Shown: in pieces, positions 43,930 through 57,000 of the stretch
How positions within the stretch are numbered: position 1 is the stretch's first letter
How the letters are laid out: every line of letters begins with the position of its first letter
Assembly (NCBI GenBank): GCA_000711775.1
Contig: ARYC01018644.1
Location: 1 to 64,000, forward strand
Origin: Oxytricha trifallax
Taxonomy: Eukaryota > Ciliophora > Spirotrichea > Sporadotrichida > Oxytrichidae
DNA: 64,000 nt
Direction: 5' to 3'
The notes under the pieces: generated by a model
The model's input: only the letters and a program-made list of their open reading frames with translations
The model's database searches: none
What the model was told of the DNA's origin: nothing
Position numbers and translations under genes: made by a program

Positions 43930-44777
43930 AGAAGAAATTATGAATATCAAATGGACAATTTTGTGATGAATAGCTACAAGTTGATAATATTGCTTATGTT
44001 GATTATTTTAATAGAGAAGAAAAGTACGCAAAAAAAGACAGAGCTAGCTTTGACGATGACGGCAGTGGCAACATAAGCATTGAGATCATATGACTGAACA
44101 AGAAATTTGACATTTTTATGAAGAGATATATGAGAGCTGAAGAAGACATAAAGGAAGTTAAACAGAATTTCTACAGAGATATGCAAAGTGCTTTTGCTAA
44201 GCATGAACAAATTTTCAAAAGAAAGAATGAATATCTGGAGAGAAGAAGAGACAAGAAGTGAAGAAATTTTTGATAGAGGTGTTTAGCAAGAATTTAAGAA
44301 ACGTGGAATGACTGGAGAGTTAGATGATCCTTTGCATTTGAATTCAGTTGCTGCTGGTAAAGTTTAAGCTTATGCTGGAGCTAGTCATCATGGTGGTTTA
44401 GTTATGGAATGAACCCAGAGGACTCATAAATTGGAATAAACAATATGGCTGGTCAAGAATGTAGTCTGTCAATTAAAAACATTGGAGCACATGGAGGTCA
44501 CAACGGCATGGGCTTTGATGATTCAGAACTAACTACTAATAATATTGTGGGAATTGGCGGAAAACCACATACAGGATAGATATCTTCAGGAAATAAAGAC
44601 AAAAGCACGAAGGACAAAAAGAAATCAGATAAGAAGAAGAAAAAGAAGAAAGACCACAACAGCAGCAGCTCAGAAGATGAGAAAAAGGAACCTTCAAAGC
44701 CAATGAGGCAAAGCAAAAGACTTGCCAAGGGAGGACCAGAAGTGACTAAAAGGATAGATTTAAACAGTCTTGCTTGA
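43930..44777 (+). CDS. EF-hand-like, lysine-rich protein of unknown function
   Basis: The blocks are VDNIAYVDYFNREEKYAKKD and ASFDDDGSGNISIE (one EF-hand-like calcium loop, 44045-44085), then FDIFMKRYMRAEEDIKEVKQ with a charged helix to 44260. FDRGVQQEFKKRGMTGELDD follows near 44267-44330, then GAHGGHNGMGFDDSE, and a very basic tail (K-rich near 44610-44660, SSSSEDEKKE, RQSKRLAKGGPEV) ending at TGA 44775-44777. An in-frame TGA near 44090 and one-base shifts near 44260 and 44408 break the frame. The tail suggests nuclear location. It may be a host gene or cargo of the adjacent TBE-like element. Confidence 0.5.
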
Positions 44778-45463
44778 TTCTAACTTGATTCAACGAAGAT
44801 TTCAACATTAACAATTAAATTTCATTATAAGATAGTCCTGAATGTTTTAAATCTGAAATTATTATGAATGATGAATTAAAATATATAATTATTATAAAAT
44901 ATTTTTTAAATAAGGCAGTCTAGAACTTATAGCAGGGATCTTCGCAAATGCAGAGAGCTCTTTCTTTGTCAAGTAAAACTCAGAGAGCCTTCTCGCATGT
45001 TCCTAATAACCATCTCCATTACAAGTCACATTTAATTTCTGAGCAACTCCCTATTAAGTCAAACTTAAATTATAAGAGTAAATTTATTAATTATATCCTA
45101 ATTATCGTGATTTCTGTTCATGATTTTACTACTTGCACATTCATGCTCTAGTTAGTCTTAATTAATTACTCACTATTAATCTCAATACTCACAATTGTTT
45201 ATAGAACTGAGGATATTTATGCCAATATTAAAACATTCCATTCACAGCCACTTCCCCCTGTTTATAACATGAGACATATTCATCTAACCAGACAGTCAGG
45301 GCCAATTCTAACTTAAACAGCTATCCTATTTTTTATAGGTGTTAATTAGAATTTTTTAGATTATACCCATTTAAAATATATCTATAGATAACAAACATAG
45401 AGATTAAAGTTATCACTATCATGAATTCACTGATTCTTCTTAACTTTTCTGAGTATTTTTCTC
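44778..45463. other. Spacer without recognised genes
   Basis: A short ORF at 44948-45151 is open only by composition and has no recognisable motif. AAT at 45464-45466 is the left target triplet of TBE-E. Confidence 0.4.
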
Positions 45464-45589
45464 AATCAAAACACCAAAACCTCTTAATGAAGTTTAAAAG
45501 GGCTTTGATTTGTAGGGAACTTGTAAGAGGTTGGGGTTGTTTATAGTTTTTAATGTAAAATATATTGTAAATGTATTTAATTTAATCGC

Positions 45590-47368
45590 TCAAAATGCAC
45601 TTTTGGATCATGTGGGAGAGGTCTGAAGTTAATCTTACTTAACCACAACTCTATCTACTATATTAATATGTCTTATCTTGAGTTTGGTTCAATTATTATT
45701 GATCCTGCCATTGTTTTATTGATTGAGATACTCTTGTTCTGTCAATAAATTGCTTTATTCTTTGTTTAGCATCCTTCTCGCACCTTGTGGAGATAGTAAT
45801 CGTTGCGAGACATATCGCACTCTATTATTATTGCTGCTAAAGCCCACACATTCCACTAAAAGTCACCATCTCTCCAGTCTTCTCTTCTGGATAGTACTTT
45901 TGAGTTCCCATTACAGTTCCAAGCCTTGATACTTCCACTCTTTAGGCTATATTAAAATCGATTATTGCTACTCTTACTGGTGAAAAGTTTATCATTATAT
46001 TTTCTGGCTTCAAATCTCTGTGAACAAACCCTAACTTATGAAGCTCCTTAATACCTTGTATGATCTGAGTTGCTATTAATCCAAGCTACTTATGATTCCT
46101 TTGATCTGTAATGAAATCTCTGAGGATCATTTCATAGAGTGAGAGTCTGAAAGCAACATGATCCTTGGAAAGGAGAACAGCATCTAACTTGATTAAGTAA
46201 CTACACTCCTTAAACTTTGCTTGAGTGAGTACTTGATACTCATTTGTAAACTCCATTATATTAAAAATACATTGAATTGGAAAATTATTATAAGTAAATT
46301 AATATAATCAAAATCGTGGCAGTTAAAGTTGGCCAATTTGAACGATCTTGGGCTCATTCAATAGAGAACTTGACTTTAATTAAACTCATCTAAATTCAAT
46401 AAATATTGCCCTGTCATTAAATTAAAGTTATCCAGGGTGGAGATTAATTAGGGCAGCTTGTAGTAGAGTCCAGTTAATTTTAAATTCTATATCGAATGAG
46501 CCCAAGATCGTTCAAATTGGCCAACTTTGACTGCCACGATTTTGATTTATTATTAATTTAATTATAATTAATTTTACAGATTCAAATGTATTTCTACATT
46601 ATTTAACATCACTTAAGAGATTGTTGAAGGGATACACCTTGCATGCATATTGATAATTATTGATAACTTTCTTATCAAAGGAGTCTTAAAATATAAAATA
46701 GCTTAAAAGTGAAGAGTCTTGGTCAATTTAGGCAAGAACAGGAATCTTTGTAAATTAAATCTTGATCATAATTTTTGTTATTTCAGAGGACAGTTGGTTT
46801 AGTGCCTTCTTAACGTACTCTAACTCTCTTTTTTATTAAGAAACTACTACCTTAGAATATTCCCTCGCTTTTCTTTTGTTGAGAAGCTTATGCTTAACTT
46901 TATGATTCTCAACTTTTATATCTTTCTTGTGAGCTTTTAATAGATGCTTCTTCAAGTCTAGAGTATGAGAGTATTGCTTATGGCACTCAAAGCAGTCATA
47001 CTTTCCATCAACTTTGTCTAGCTTTAAGAACACAGGAGGCTTAGCTTCTCTATGCTCCTTCATATGTCTGTACCAGCTTGATTAATGAGCAAAATCTCTC
47101 TCTCTCACATAGCTTACAAAAATAGACTTCAACTTCTTCTGCTTGCATTTAATTTTCATTAATACCTTTTACCACCTCTCTGTCTCCCACTCACTTGTTT
47201 GCCATTTATATTCTATTATTAATTTCTATTTAAATAGCAGAAACCTCAAATGATAGCTCTGGTAGTGTGAGTTCATCTCGCAGATTTCACACTTTTTATT
47301 GCTGCCAAGGTAAGTCTCATTTAGTTTGATGGAAGTGCTGATGTTTTTCTTAAAATGTTAGCGCTCAT
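45590..47368 (-). CDS. TBE 57-kDa zinc-finger/kinase-like protein, MITE-interrupted (TBE-E)
   Basis: ATG at 47368. The second finger CFECHKQYSHTLDLKKHLLK (about 46950-47010) and the linker are well kept, as are HKLGFVHRDLKPENIM-like and IIDFNIA-like blocks near 45950-46050 and GTQKYYPERED-like near 45885-45915. The MITE at 46261-46599 lies between the MEFTNEYQV block and the YKVYPFN block. The stop triplet used in TBE-C (TGA after CATTTTGAG/AAG) reads CGA here, so the end is uncertain. Non-functional in germline form. Confidence 0.78.
46261..46599. mobile_element. MITE-like element with long inverted arms, inserted at TA in TBE-E
   Basis: 339 bp. The outer ends TTAAAAATACAT and ATGTATTTCTACAT are imperfect; the inner arms AATCGTGGCAGTTAAAGTTG and its near-complement (GCCAACTTTGACTGCCACGA) match closely, then AACGATCTTGGGCTCATTC. 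TA lies on both sides (46259-46260, 46600-46601); removing the insert restores the TBE sequence CCATTATATTTAACATCAC. The segment GTCCAGTTAATTTTAAATTC is shared with the MITE at 16128-16532, so both belong to one family. Confidence 0.8.
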
Positions 47369-47930
47369 ATTTAAATTTTATTTTAAAATTATAAAACTGC
47401 CTCTATAACTGAGAGCTTATATGAGAGCTTTGCAACTATAAGTTTTAAGAGAGGTTTTTAGAATAACAGTGAAGAAAAATGAGCACTAAGAGACGAACAA
47501 GCTCTAAATATGGGTGAGAAAGTATCCATTTTTACTATCAATAATAAGTTGATTACAGCACGTAACAATAAAGGAGGTGCACCTAATTTAGTACGTACTT
47601 CTTTAGGAGGTATTTTGTTATTTTATGATTAAAATTGCGGTGCTCCTAATTAAGTACTAACTTTAATTAATGCTCCTAATTAAGTACTACATTTTAGGAG
47701 CTGCTCCTAATTAAGTACGTACCAATTTAAATTAAAATATGGAACTATATAAGTAGAAATTGATATCAATCTCTCAAGTTTGAAACGAAGTCTCAAAAAC
47801 ATTTCCATTTCTTTCTAAGAGGTTGACCTCCAATGGGATGCCCATATTTAATAATAAGTTTTACAGAGATATATAATTGAAATCAATAAACTTTAATTTT
47901 TCATATCTTTTCTTAGATATGTAATCAAGA
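47369..47930. promoter_or_regulatory. Shared 57-kDa/22-kDa intergenic region with palindromic repeats (TBE-E)
   Basis: At about 47560-47725, four copies of the CCTAATTAAGTACG / TAGTACTTAATTAGG type occur, including GGAGCTGCTCCTAATTAAGT (47698-47717). It lies between the divergent starts at 47368 and 47931, like those of TBE-B, C and D. Confidence 0.5.
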
Positions 47931-48097
47931 TGGAGTCAATGAATGATGAAATCAAAAGAGAGAAAGCACAAGAATTGATTCAAAGATTTAGAAACAAGGA
48001 GGATTTGCATCAATAACTGATACAGAATGTAAATATACTCTTAGTGGCTTATCTTTATTATGTAGTTGGTTTGTATTTGCAAACGATGGAAGGTACC
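47931..48097 (+). CDS. TBE 22-kDa protein, N-terminal stub (TBE-E)
   Basis: ATG 47931 opens M-E-S-M-N-D-E-I-K-R-E-K-A-Q-E-L-I-Q, then the FRNKEDLHQ block and VAYLYYVVGLYLQTMEG before the sequence passes into the tandem array. Confidence 0.8.
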
Positions 48098-51000
48098 GCC
48101 ATTTAATATGTATGATACTTTAAGAGCACCATATAAAATGCCTTCATAGAATCCTAATTGTTCCATCTCTAAAATCTCAACTTAGCAAATCAAGAATTTG
48201 TCTATCTTTAGAAAGACTAATACTTTTAACGAAGCATTTCAAGCCTTTGACTAAGTTTCGCCTAAAATTAATTGCTAGAGCTTAATTATATTGAAATTCT
48301 CTACATTATTTATTCTTTGCATTTCCTTTTTTGCCGACGAGATGCATATTAATTATCTCAAAATAGAGATTTATATATGTATTGGAAATTTAAGAAAGAG
48401 TTTCTTAAAACTTTTATTTCTTTCCTCACTGTAGATCTATTAAATCCTACCTAGAAACTTAAATCGAAACGTTCCTTTATAGATCAGGATTGAAAAGAAA
48501 TTAACTAAACAAACAAGCAAACAAACATACAAGATCGTGTTGCCATTCTTATGTTAATTAACGTTTTCTCCATTAAGTTGTGTAAAGTATAAATGGAAAC
48601 TCATTATAAACTAAAAATCTGTATAAGATCCTTATTACAAAGTTTAATGTTAAAGTGAGATCAGTGCATAGAAGTCCAAAATATTTAATGAAACTTATCC
48701 ATCTAGAGACTATTAAAATAAGTTTGCATTCTATAAACAATCCCATTTGGAAAGGCGGTTCAAGTTCATATTTTACAGCAAGTAAATTATTAGATCTATC
48801 TAAGCAATCGGTTGAGATATTCGCCAAGGGAAATTGAAGATTAATTTAAATAAATTGCGCAGCAGCATATTTATAAAATTGAGAGTAGAGTTGGAATTTA
48901 AAAGACTTTTATATTAATGCAGTTTAATAGAATTAAGTCTCTTTCAAAGTATAAATAATTGAGTTAAGATAAGGCTAATTTAGCTGTGCATGTTTCAATT
49001 GATATGAACTTCTTCTTAAGTGAAGGTCAATAGTTATTTAATTTTAAACCCAAACGTATATCGTTGAACTTTATGAGGCTTGAGAAAGCATATTAAGCAC
49101 GAAGGATCTCGAAGATTAAGCTTTTTATCTTGTCTTACTATGAGATGTATGATCTTAGCGATGGGCAGGCTATTTAAGGTATCATTTCTTTTTATAAAAT
49201 ATATGTCTACTTAACAAGAAATTGCCAATGCAATAGTTAGTGAAGCACTTTTAAAGATTTAATTGATATAAATCTTTTTAAAGGTGAGAAATGTATAAAT
49301 ACAGAGAGGAAAACTTTGTTTAAAAATTATAGTTGATATTATACTCTACAGATTTAAGTGAAGAGTTAGCTAGCCATTTAAAATTTATGATACGAGCACC
49401 ATATAAAAATGCCTTCATAGAATCCTAATTGTTCCATCTCTAAAATCTCAACTTAGCAAATCAAGAATTGTCTATCTTTAGAAAGACTAATACTTTTAAC
49501 GAAGCATTTCAAGCCTTTGACTAAGTTTCGCCTAAAATTAATTGCTAGAGCTTAATTATATTGAAATTCTCTACATTATTTATTCTTTGCATTTCCTTTT
49601 TTGCCGACGAGATGCATATTAATTATCTCAAAATAGAGATTTATATATGTATTGGAAATTTAAGAAAGAGTTTCTTAAAACTTTTATTTCTTTCCTCACT
49701 GTAGATCTATTAAATCCTACCTAGAAACTTAAATCGAAACGTTCCTTTATAGATCAGGATTGAAAAGAAATTAACTAAACAAACAAGCAAACAAACATAC
49801 AAGATCGTGTTGCCATTCTTATGTTAATTAACGTTTTCTCCATTAAGTTGTGTAAAGTATAAATGGAAACTCATTATAAACTAAAAATCTGTATAAGATC
49901 CTTATTACAAAGTTTAATGTTAAAGTGAGATCAGTGCATAGAAGTCCAAAATATTTAATGAAACTTATCCATCTAGAGACTATTAAAATAAGTTTGCATT
50001 CTATAAACAATCCCATTTGGAAAGGCGGTTCAAGTTCATATTTTACAGCAAGTAAATTATTAGATCTATCTAAGCAATCGGTTGAGATATTCGCCAAGGG
50101 AAATTGAAGATTAATTTAAATAAATTGCGCAGCAGCATATTTATAAAATTGAGAGTAGAGTTGGAATTTAAAAGACTTTTATATTAATGCAGTTTAATAG
50201 AATTAAGTCTCTTTCAAAGTATAAATAATTGAGTTAAGATAAGGCTTATTTAGCTGTGCATGTTTCAATTGATATGAACTTCTTCTTAAGTGAAGGTCAA
50301 TAGTTATTTAATTTTAAACCCAAACGTATATCGTTGAACTTTATGAGGCTTGAGAAAGCATATTAAGCACGAAGGATCTCGAAGATTAAGCTTTTTATCT
50401 TGTCTTACTATGAGATGTATGATCTTAGCGATGGGCAGGCTATTTAAGGTATCATTTCTTTTTATAAAATATATGTCTACTTAACAAGAAATTGCCAATG
50501 CAATAGTTAGTGAAGCACTTTTAAAGATTTAATTGATATAAATCTTTTTAAAGGTGAGAAATGTATAAATACAGAGAGGAAAACTTTGTTTAAAAATTAT
50601 AGTTGATATTATACTCTACAGATTTAAGTGAAGAGTTAGCTAGCCATTTAAAATTTAATGATACGAGCACCATATAAAATGCCTTCATAGAATCCTAATT
50701 GTTCCATCTCTAAAATCTCAACTTAGCAAATCAAGAATTGTCTATCTTTAGAAAGACTAATACTTTTAACGAAGCATTTCAAGCCTTTGACTAAGTTTCG
50801 CCTAAAATTAATTGCTAGAGCTTAATTATATTGAAATTCTCTACATTATTTATTCTTTGCATTTCCTTTTTTGCCGACGAGATGCATATTAATTATCTCA
50901 AAATAGAGATTTATATATGTATTGGAAATTTAAGAAAGAGTTTCTTAAAACTTTTATTTCTTTCCTCACTGTAGATCTATTAAATCCTACCTAGAAACTT

Positions 51001-54000
51001 AAATCGAAACGTTCCTTTATAGATCAGGATTGAAAAGAAATTAACTAAACAAACAAGCAAACAAACATACAAGATCGTGTTGCCATTCTTATGTTAATTA
51101 ACGTTTTCTCCATTAAGTTGTGTAAAGTATAAATGGAAACTCATAATAAATACTAAAAATCTGTATAAGATCCTTATTACAAAGTTTAATGTTAAAGTGA
51201 GATCAGTGCATAGAAGTCCAAAATATTTAATGAAACTTATCCATCTAGAGACTATTAAAATAAGTTTGCATTCTATAAACAATCCCATTTGGAAAGGCGG
51301 TTCAAGTTCATATTTTACAGCAAGTAAATTATTAGATCTATCTAAGCAATCGGTTGAGATATTCGCCAAGGGAAATTGAAGATTAATTTAAATAAATTGC
51401 GCAGGCAGCATATTTATAAAATTGAGAGTAGAGTTGGAATTTAAAAGACTTTTATATTAATGCAGTTTAATAGAATTAAGTCTCTTTCAAAGTATAAATA
51501 ATTGAGTTAAGATAAGGCTAATTTAGCTGTGCATGTTTCAATTGATATGAACTTCTTCTTAAGTGAAGGTCAATAGTTATTTAATTTTAAACCCAAACGT
51601 ATATCGTTGAACTTTATGAGGCTTGAGAAAGCATATTAAGCACGAAGGATCTCGAAGATTAAGCTTTTTATCTTGTCTTACTATGAGATGTATGATCTTA
51701 GCGATGGGCAGGCTATTTAAGGTATCATTTCTTTTTATAAAATATATGTCTACTTAACAAGAAATTGCCAATGCAATAGTTAGTGAAGCACTTTTAAAGA
51801 TTTAATTGATATAAATCTTTTTAAAGGTGAGAAATGTATAAATACAGAGAGGAAAACTTTGTTTAAAAATTATAGTTGATATTATACTCTACAGATTTAA
51901 GTGAAGAGTTAGCTAGCCATTTAAAATTTTATGATACGAGCACCATAAAAAATGCCTTCATAGAATCCTAATTGTTCCATCTCTAAAATCTCAACTTAGC
52001 AAATCAAGAATTGTCTATCTTTAGAAAGACTAATACTTTTAACGAAGCATTTCAAGCCTTTGACTAAGTTTCGCCTAAAATTAATTGCTAGAGCTTAATT
52101 ATATTGAAATTCTCTACATTATTTATTCTTTGCATTTCCTTTTTTGCCGACGAGATGCATATTAATTATCTCAAAATAGAGATTTATATATGTATTGGAA
52201 ATTTAAGAAAGAGTTTCTTAAAACTTTATTTCTTTCCTCACTGTAGATCTATTAAATCCTACCTAGAAACTTAAATCGAAACGTTCCTTTATAGATCAGG
52301 ATTGAAAAGAAAACAAACAAACAAACAAGATCGTGTTGCCATTCTTATGTTAATTAACGTATTCTCCATTAAATTATATAAAGTATAAATGGAAACTCAT
52401 AATATACTAAAAATCTCTATAAAATCCTTATTACAAAGTTTAATGTTAAAGTGAGATCAGTGCATAAAAGTCCAAAATATTTAATGAAACTTATCCATCT
52501 AGAGACTATTAAATAAGTTTGCATTATATAAACAATCCCATTGAAAGGCGGTTCAAGTTCATATTTTACAGCAAGTAAATTATTAGATCTATCTAAGCAA
52601 TCGGTTAAGATATTCGCCAAGGGAAATTGAAGATTAATTTAAATAAATTGCGCAGCAGCATATTTATAAAATTGAGAGTAGAGTTGGAATTTAAAAGACT
52701 TTTATATTAATGCAGTTTAATAGAATTAAGTCTCTTTCAAAGTATAAATAATTGAGTTAAGATAAGGCTAATTTAGCTGTGCATGTTTCAATTGATATGA
52801 ACTTCTTCTTAAGTGAAGGTCAATAGTTATTTAATTTTAAACCCAAACGTATATCGTTGAACTTTATGAGGCTTGAGAAGCATATTAAGCACGAAGGATC
52901 TCGAAGATTAAGCTTTTTATCTTGTCTTACTATGAGATGTATGATCTTAGCGATGGGCAGGCTATTTAAGGTATCATTTCTTTTTATAAAATATATGTCT
53001 ACTTAACAAGAAATTGCCAATGCAATAGTTAGTGAAGCACTTTTAAAGATTTAATTGATATAAATCTTTTTAAAGGTGAGAAATGTATAAATACAGAGAG
53101 GAAAACTTTGTTTAAAAATTATAGTTGATATTATACTCTACAGATTTAAGTGAAGAGTTAGCTAGCCATTTAAAATTTATGATACAAGCACCATAAAAAA
53201 TGCCTTCATAGAATCCTAATTGTTCCATCTCTAAAATCTCAACTTAGCAAATCAAGAATTGTCTATCTTTAGAAAGACTAATACTTTTAACGAAGCATTT
53301 CAAGCCTTTGACTAAGTTTCGCCTAAAATTAATTGCTAGAGCTTAATTATATTGAAATTCTCTACATTATTTATTCTTTGCATTTCCTTTTTTGCCGACG
53401 AGATGCATATTAATTATCTCAAAATAGAGATTTATATATGTATTGGAAATTTAAGAAAGAGTTTCTTAAAACTTTTATTTCTTTCCTCACTGTAGATCTA
53501 TTAAATCCTACCTAGAAACTTAAATCGAAACGTTCCTTTATAGATCAGGATTGAAAAGAAATTAACTAAACAAACAAGCAAACAAACATACAAGATCGTG
53601 TTGCCATTCTTATGTTAATTAACGTATTCTCCATTATGTTGTGTAAAGTATAAATGGAAACTCATATTATACTAAAAATCTCTATAAAATCCTTATTGCA
53701 AAGTTTTATGTAAAAATGAGATCAGTGCATAGAAGTCCAAAATATTTAATGAAACTTATTCATCTAGAGACTAGTGAAATAAGTTTGCATTCTATATACA
53801 ATCCCATTTGGAAAGGCGGTTCTAGTTAATACTTTACGCAAGTAAATTATTAGATCTATCTAAGCAATCGGTTAAGATATTCGCCAAGGGAAATTGAAGA
53901 TTAATTTAAATAAATTGCGCAGCAGCATATTTATAAAATTGAGAGTAGAGTTGGAATTTAAAAGACTTTTATATTAATGCAGTTTAATAGAATTAAGTCT

Positions 54001-57000
54001 CTTTCAAAGTATAAATAATTGAGTTAAGATAAGGCTAATTTAGCTGTGCATGTTTCAATTGATATGAACTTCTTCTTAAGTGAAGGTCAATAGTTATTTA
54101 ATTTTAAACCCAAACGTATATCGTTGAACTTTATGAGGCTTGAGAAAGCATATTAAGCACGAAGGATCTCGAAGATTAAGCTTTTTATCTTGTCTTACTA
54201 TGAGATGTATGATCTTAGCGATGGGCAGGCTATTTAAGGTATCATTTCTTTTTATAAAATATATGTCTACTTAACAAGAAATTGCCAATGCAATAGTTAG
54301 TGAAGCACTTTTAAAGATTTAATTGATATAAATCTTTTTAAAGGTGAGAAATGTATAAATACAGAGAGGAAAACTTTGTTTAAAAATTATAGTTGATATT
54401 ATACTCTACAGATTTAAGTGAAGAGTTAGCTAGCCATTTAAAATTTATGATACGAGCACCATAAAAAATGCCTTCATAGAATCCTAATTGTTCCATCTCT
54501 AAAATCTCAACTTAGCAAATCAAGAATTGTCTATCTTTAGAAAGACTAATACTTTTAACGAAGCATTTCAAGCCTTTGACTAAGTTTCGCCTAAAATTAA
54601 TTGCTAGAGCTTAATTATATTGAAATTCTCTACATTATTTATTCTTTGCATTTCCTTTTTTGCCGACGAGATGCATATTAATTATCTCAAAATAGAGATT
54701 TATATATGTATTGGAAATTTAAGAAAGAGTTTCTTAAAACTTTTATTTCTTTCCTCACTGTAGATCTATTAAATCCTACCTAGAAACTTAAATCGAAACG
54801 TTCCTTTATAGATCAGGATTGAAAAGAAATTAACTAAACAAACAAGCAAACAAACATACAAGATCGTGTTGCCATTCTTATGTTAATTAACGTTTTCTCC
54901 ATTAAGTTGTGTAAAGTATAAATGGAAACTCATTATAAACTAAAAATCTGTATAAGATCCTTATTACAAAGTTTAATGTTAAAGTGAGATCAGTGCATAG
55001 AAGTCCAAAATATTTAATGAAACTTATCCATCTAGAGACTATTAAAATAAGTTTGCATTCTATAAACAATCCCATTTGGAAAGGCGGTTCAAGTTCATAT
55101 TTTACAGCAAGTAAATTATTAGATCTATCTAAGCAATCGGTTGAGATATTCGCCAAGGGAAATTGAAGATTAATTTAAATAAATTGCGCAGCAGCATATT
55201 TATAAAATTGAGAGTAGAGTTGGAATTTAAAAGACTTTTATATTAATGCAGTTTAATAGAATTAAGTCTCTTTCAAAGTATAAATAATTGAGTTAAGATA
55301 AGGCTAATTTAGCTGTGCATGTTTCAATTGATATGAACTTCTTCTTAAGTGAAGGTCAATAGTTATTTAATTTTAAACCCAAACGTATATCGTTGAACTT
55401 TATGAGGCTTGAAAGCAATATTAAGCACGAAGGATCTCGAAGATTAAGCTTTTTATCTTGTCTTACTATGAGATGTATGATCTTAGCGATGGGCAGGCTA
55501 TTTAAGGTATCATTTCTTTTTATAAAATATATGTCTACTTAACAAGAAATTGCCAATGCAATAGTTAGTGAAGCACTTTTAAAGATTTAATTGATATAAA
55601 TCTTTTTAAAGGTGAGAAATGTATAAATACAGAGAGGAAAACTTTGTTTAAAAATTATAGTTGATATTATACTCTACAGATTTAAGTGAAGAGTTAGCTA
55701 GCCATTTAAAATTTATGATACGAGCACCATATAAAATGCCTTCATAGAATCCTAATTGTTCCATCTCTAAAATCTCAACTTAGCAAATCAAGAATTGTCT
55801 ATCTTTAGAAAGACTAATACTTTTAACGAAGCATTTCAAGCCTTTGACTAAGTTTCGCCTAAAATTAATTGCTAGAGCTTAATTATATTGAAATTCTCTA
55901 CATTATTTATTCTTTGCATTTCCTTTTTTGCCGACGAGATGCATATTAATTATCTCAAAATAGAGATTTATATATGTATTGGAAATTTAAGAAAGAGTTT
56001 CTTAAAACTTTTATTTCTTTCCTCACTGTAGATCTATTAAATCCTACCTAGAAACTTAAATCGAAACGTTCCTTTATAGATCAGGATTGAAAAGAAATTA
56101 ACTAAACAAACAAGCAAACAAACATACAAGATCGTGTTGCCATTCTTATGTTAATTAACGTTTTCTCCATTAAGTTGTGTAAAGTATAAATGGAAACTCA
56201 TTATAAACTAAAAATCTGTATAAGATCCTTATTACAAAGTTTAATGTTAAAGTGAGATCAGTGCATAGAAGTCCAAAATATTTAATGAAACTTATCCATC
56301 TAGAGACTATTAAAATAAGTTTGCATTCTATAAACAATCCCATTTGGAAAGGCGGTTCAAGTTCATATTTTACAGCAAGTAAATTATTAGATCTATCTAA
56401 GCAATCGGTTGAGATATTCGCCAAGGGAAATTGAAGATTAATTTAAATAAATTGCGCAGCAGCATATTTATAAAATTGAGAGTAGAGTTGGAATTTAAAA
56501 GACTTTTATATTAATGCAGTTTAATAGAATTAAGTCTCTTTCAAAGTATAAATAATTGAGTTAAGATAAGGCTAATTTAGCTGTGCATGTTTCAATTGAT
56601 ATGAACTTCTTCTTAAGTGAAGGTCAATAGTTATTTAATTTTAAACCCAAACGTATATCGTTGAACTTTATGAGGCTTGAGAAAGCATATTAAGCACGAA
56701 GGATCTCGAAGATTAAGCTTTTTATCTTGTCTTACTATGAGATGTATGATCTTAGCGATGGGCAGGCTATTTAAGGTATCATTTCTTTTATAAAATATAT
56801 GTCTCCTTAACAAGAAATTGCCATTGCACTAGTTAGTGAAGCACTTTGAAAGATTTAATTGATATAAATGTTATTAAAGGTGAGAAATGTATAAATACAG
56901 AGAGGAAAACTTTGTTTAAAATGTATAGTTGATATTTTACTCTACAGATTCAAGTGAAGAGTTAGCTAGCCATTTAATATTTTATGATACGAGCACCATA

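Larger units (their letters stand above)
45467..48097. mobile_element. TBE-E, left part, truncated by the tandem array
   Basis: It starts CAAAACACCAAAACCTCTTA, preceded by AAT at 45464-45466. It contains the 57-kDa gene (minus) with a MITE inside, the palindromic intergenic region, and the first 167 bp of the 22-kDa gene (plus). TBE sequence is recognisable to GATGGAAGGTACC (about 48097); then the 1.27-kb repeat begins. The transposase and right terminus are missing from the window. Confidence 0.9.

Noticed and set aside
44498-44728. Minus-strand Ser/Phe-rich ORF
   Set aside because: It is the complement of the lysine-rich tail of the plus-strand EF-hand-like gene.
48573-48827. Minus-strand ORF (M-A-N-I-S-T-D-C-L-D-R-S) repeated in the tandem array
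   Set aside because: In at least six of the thirteen units a change makes TGA in this frame (TGG to TGA), while the same change is silent in the plus-strand frame. The plus-strand reading is the better candidate.
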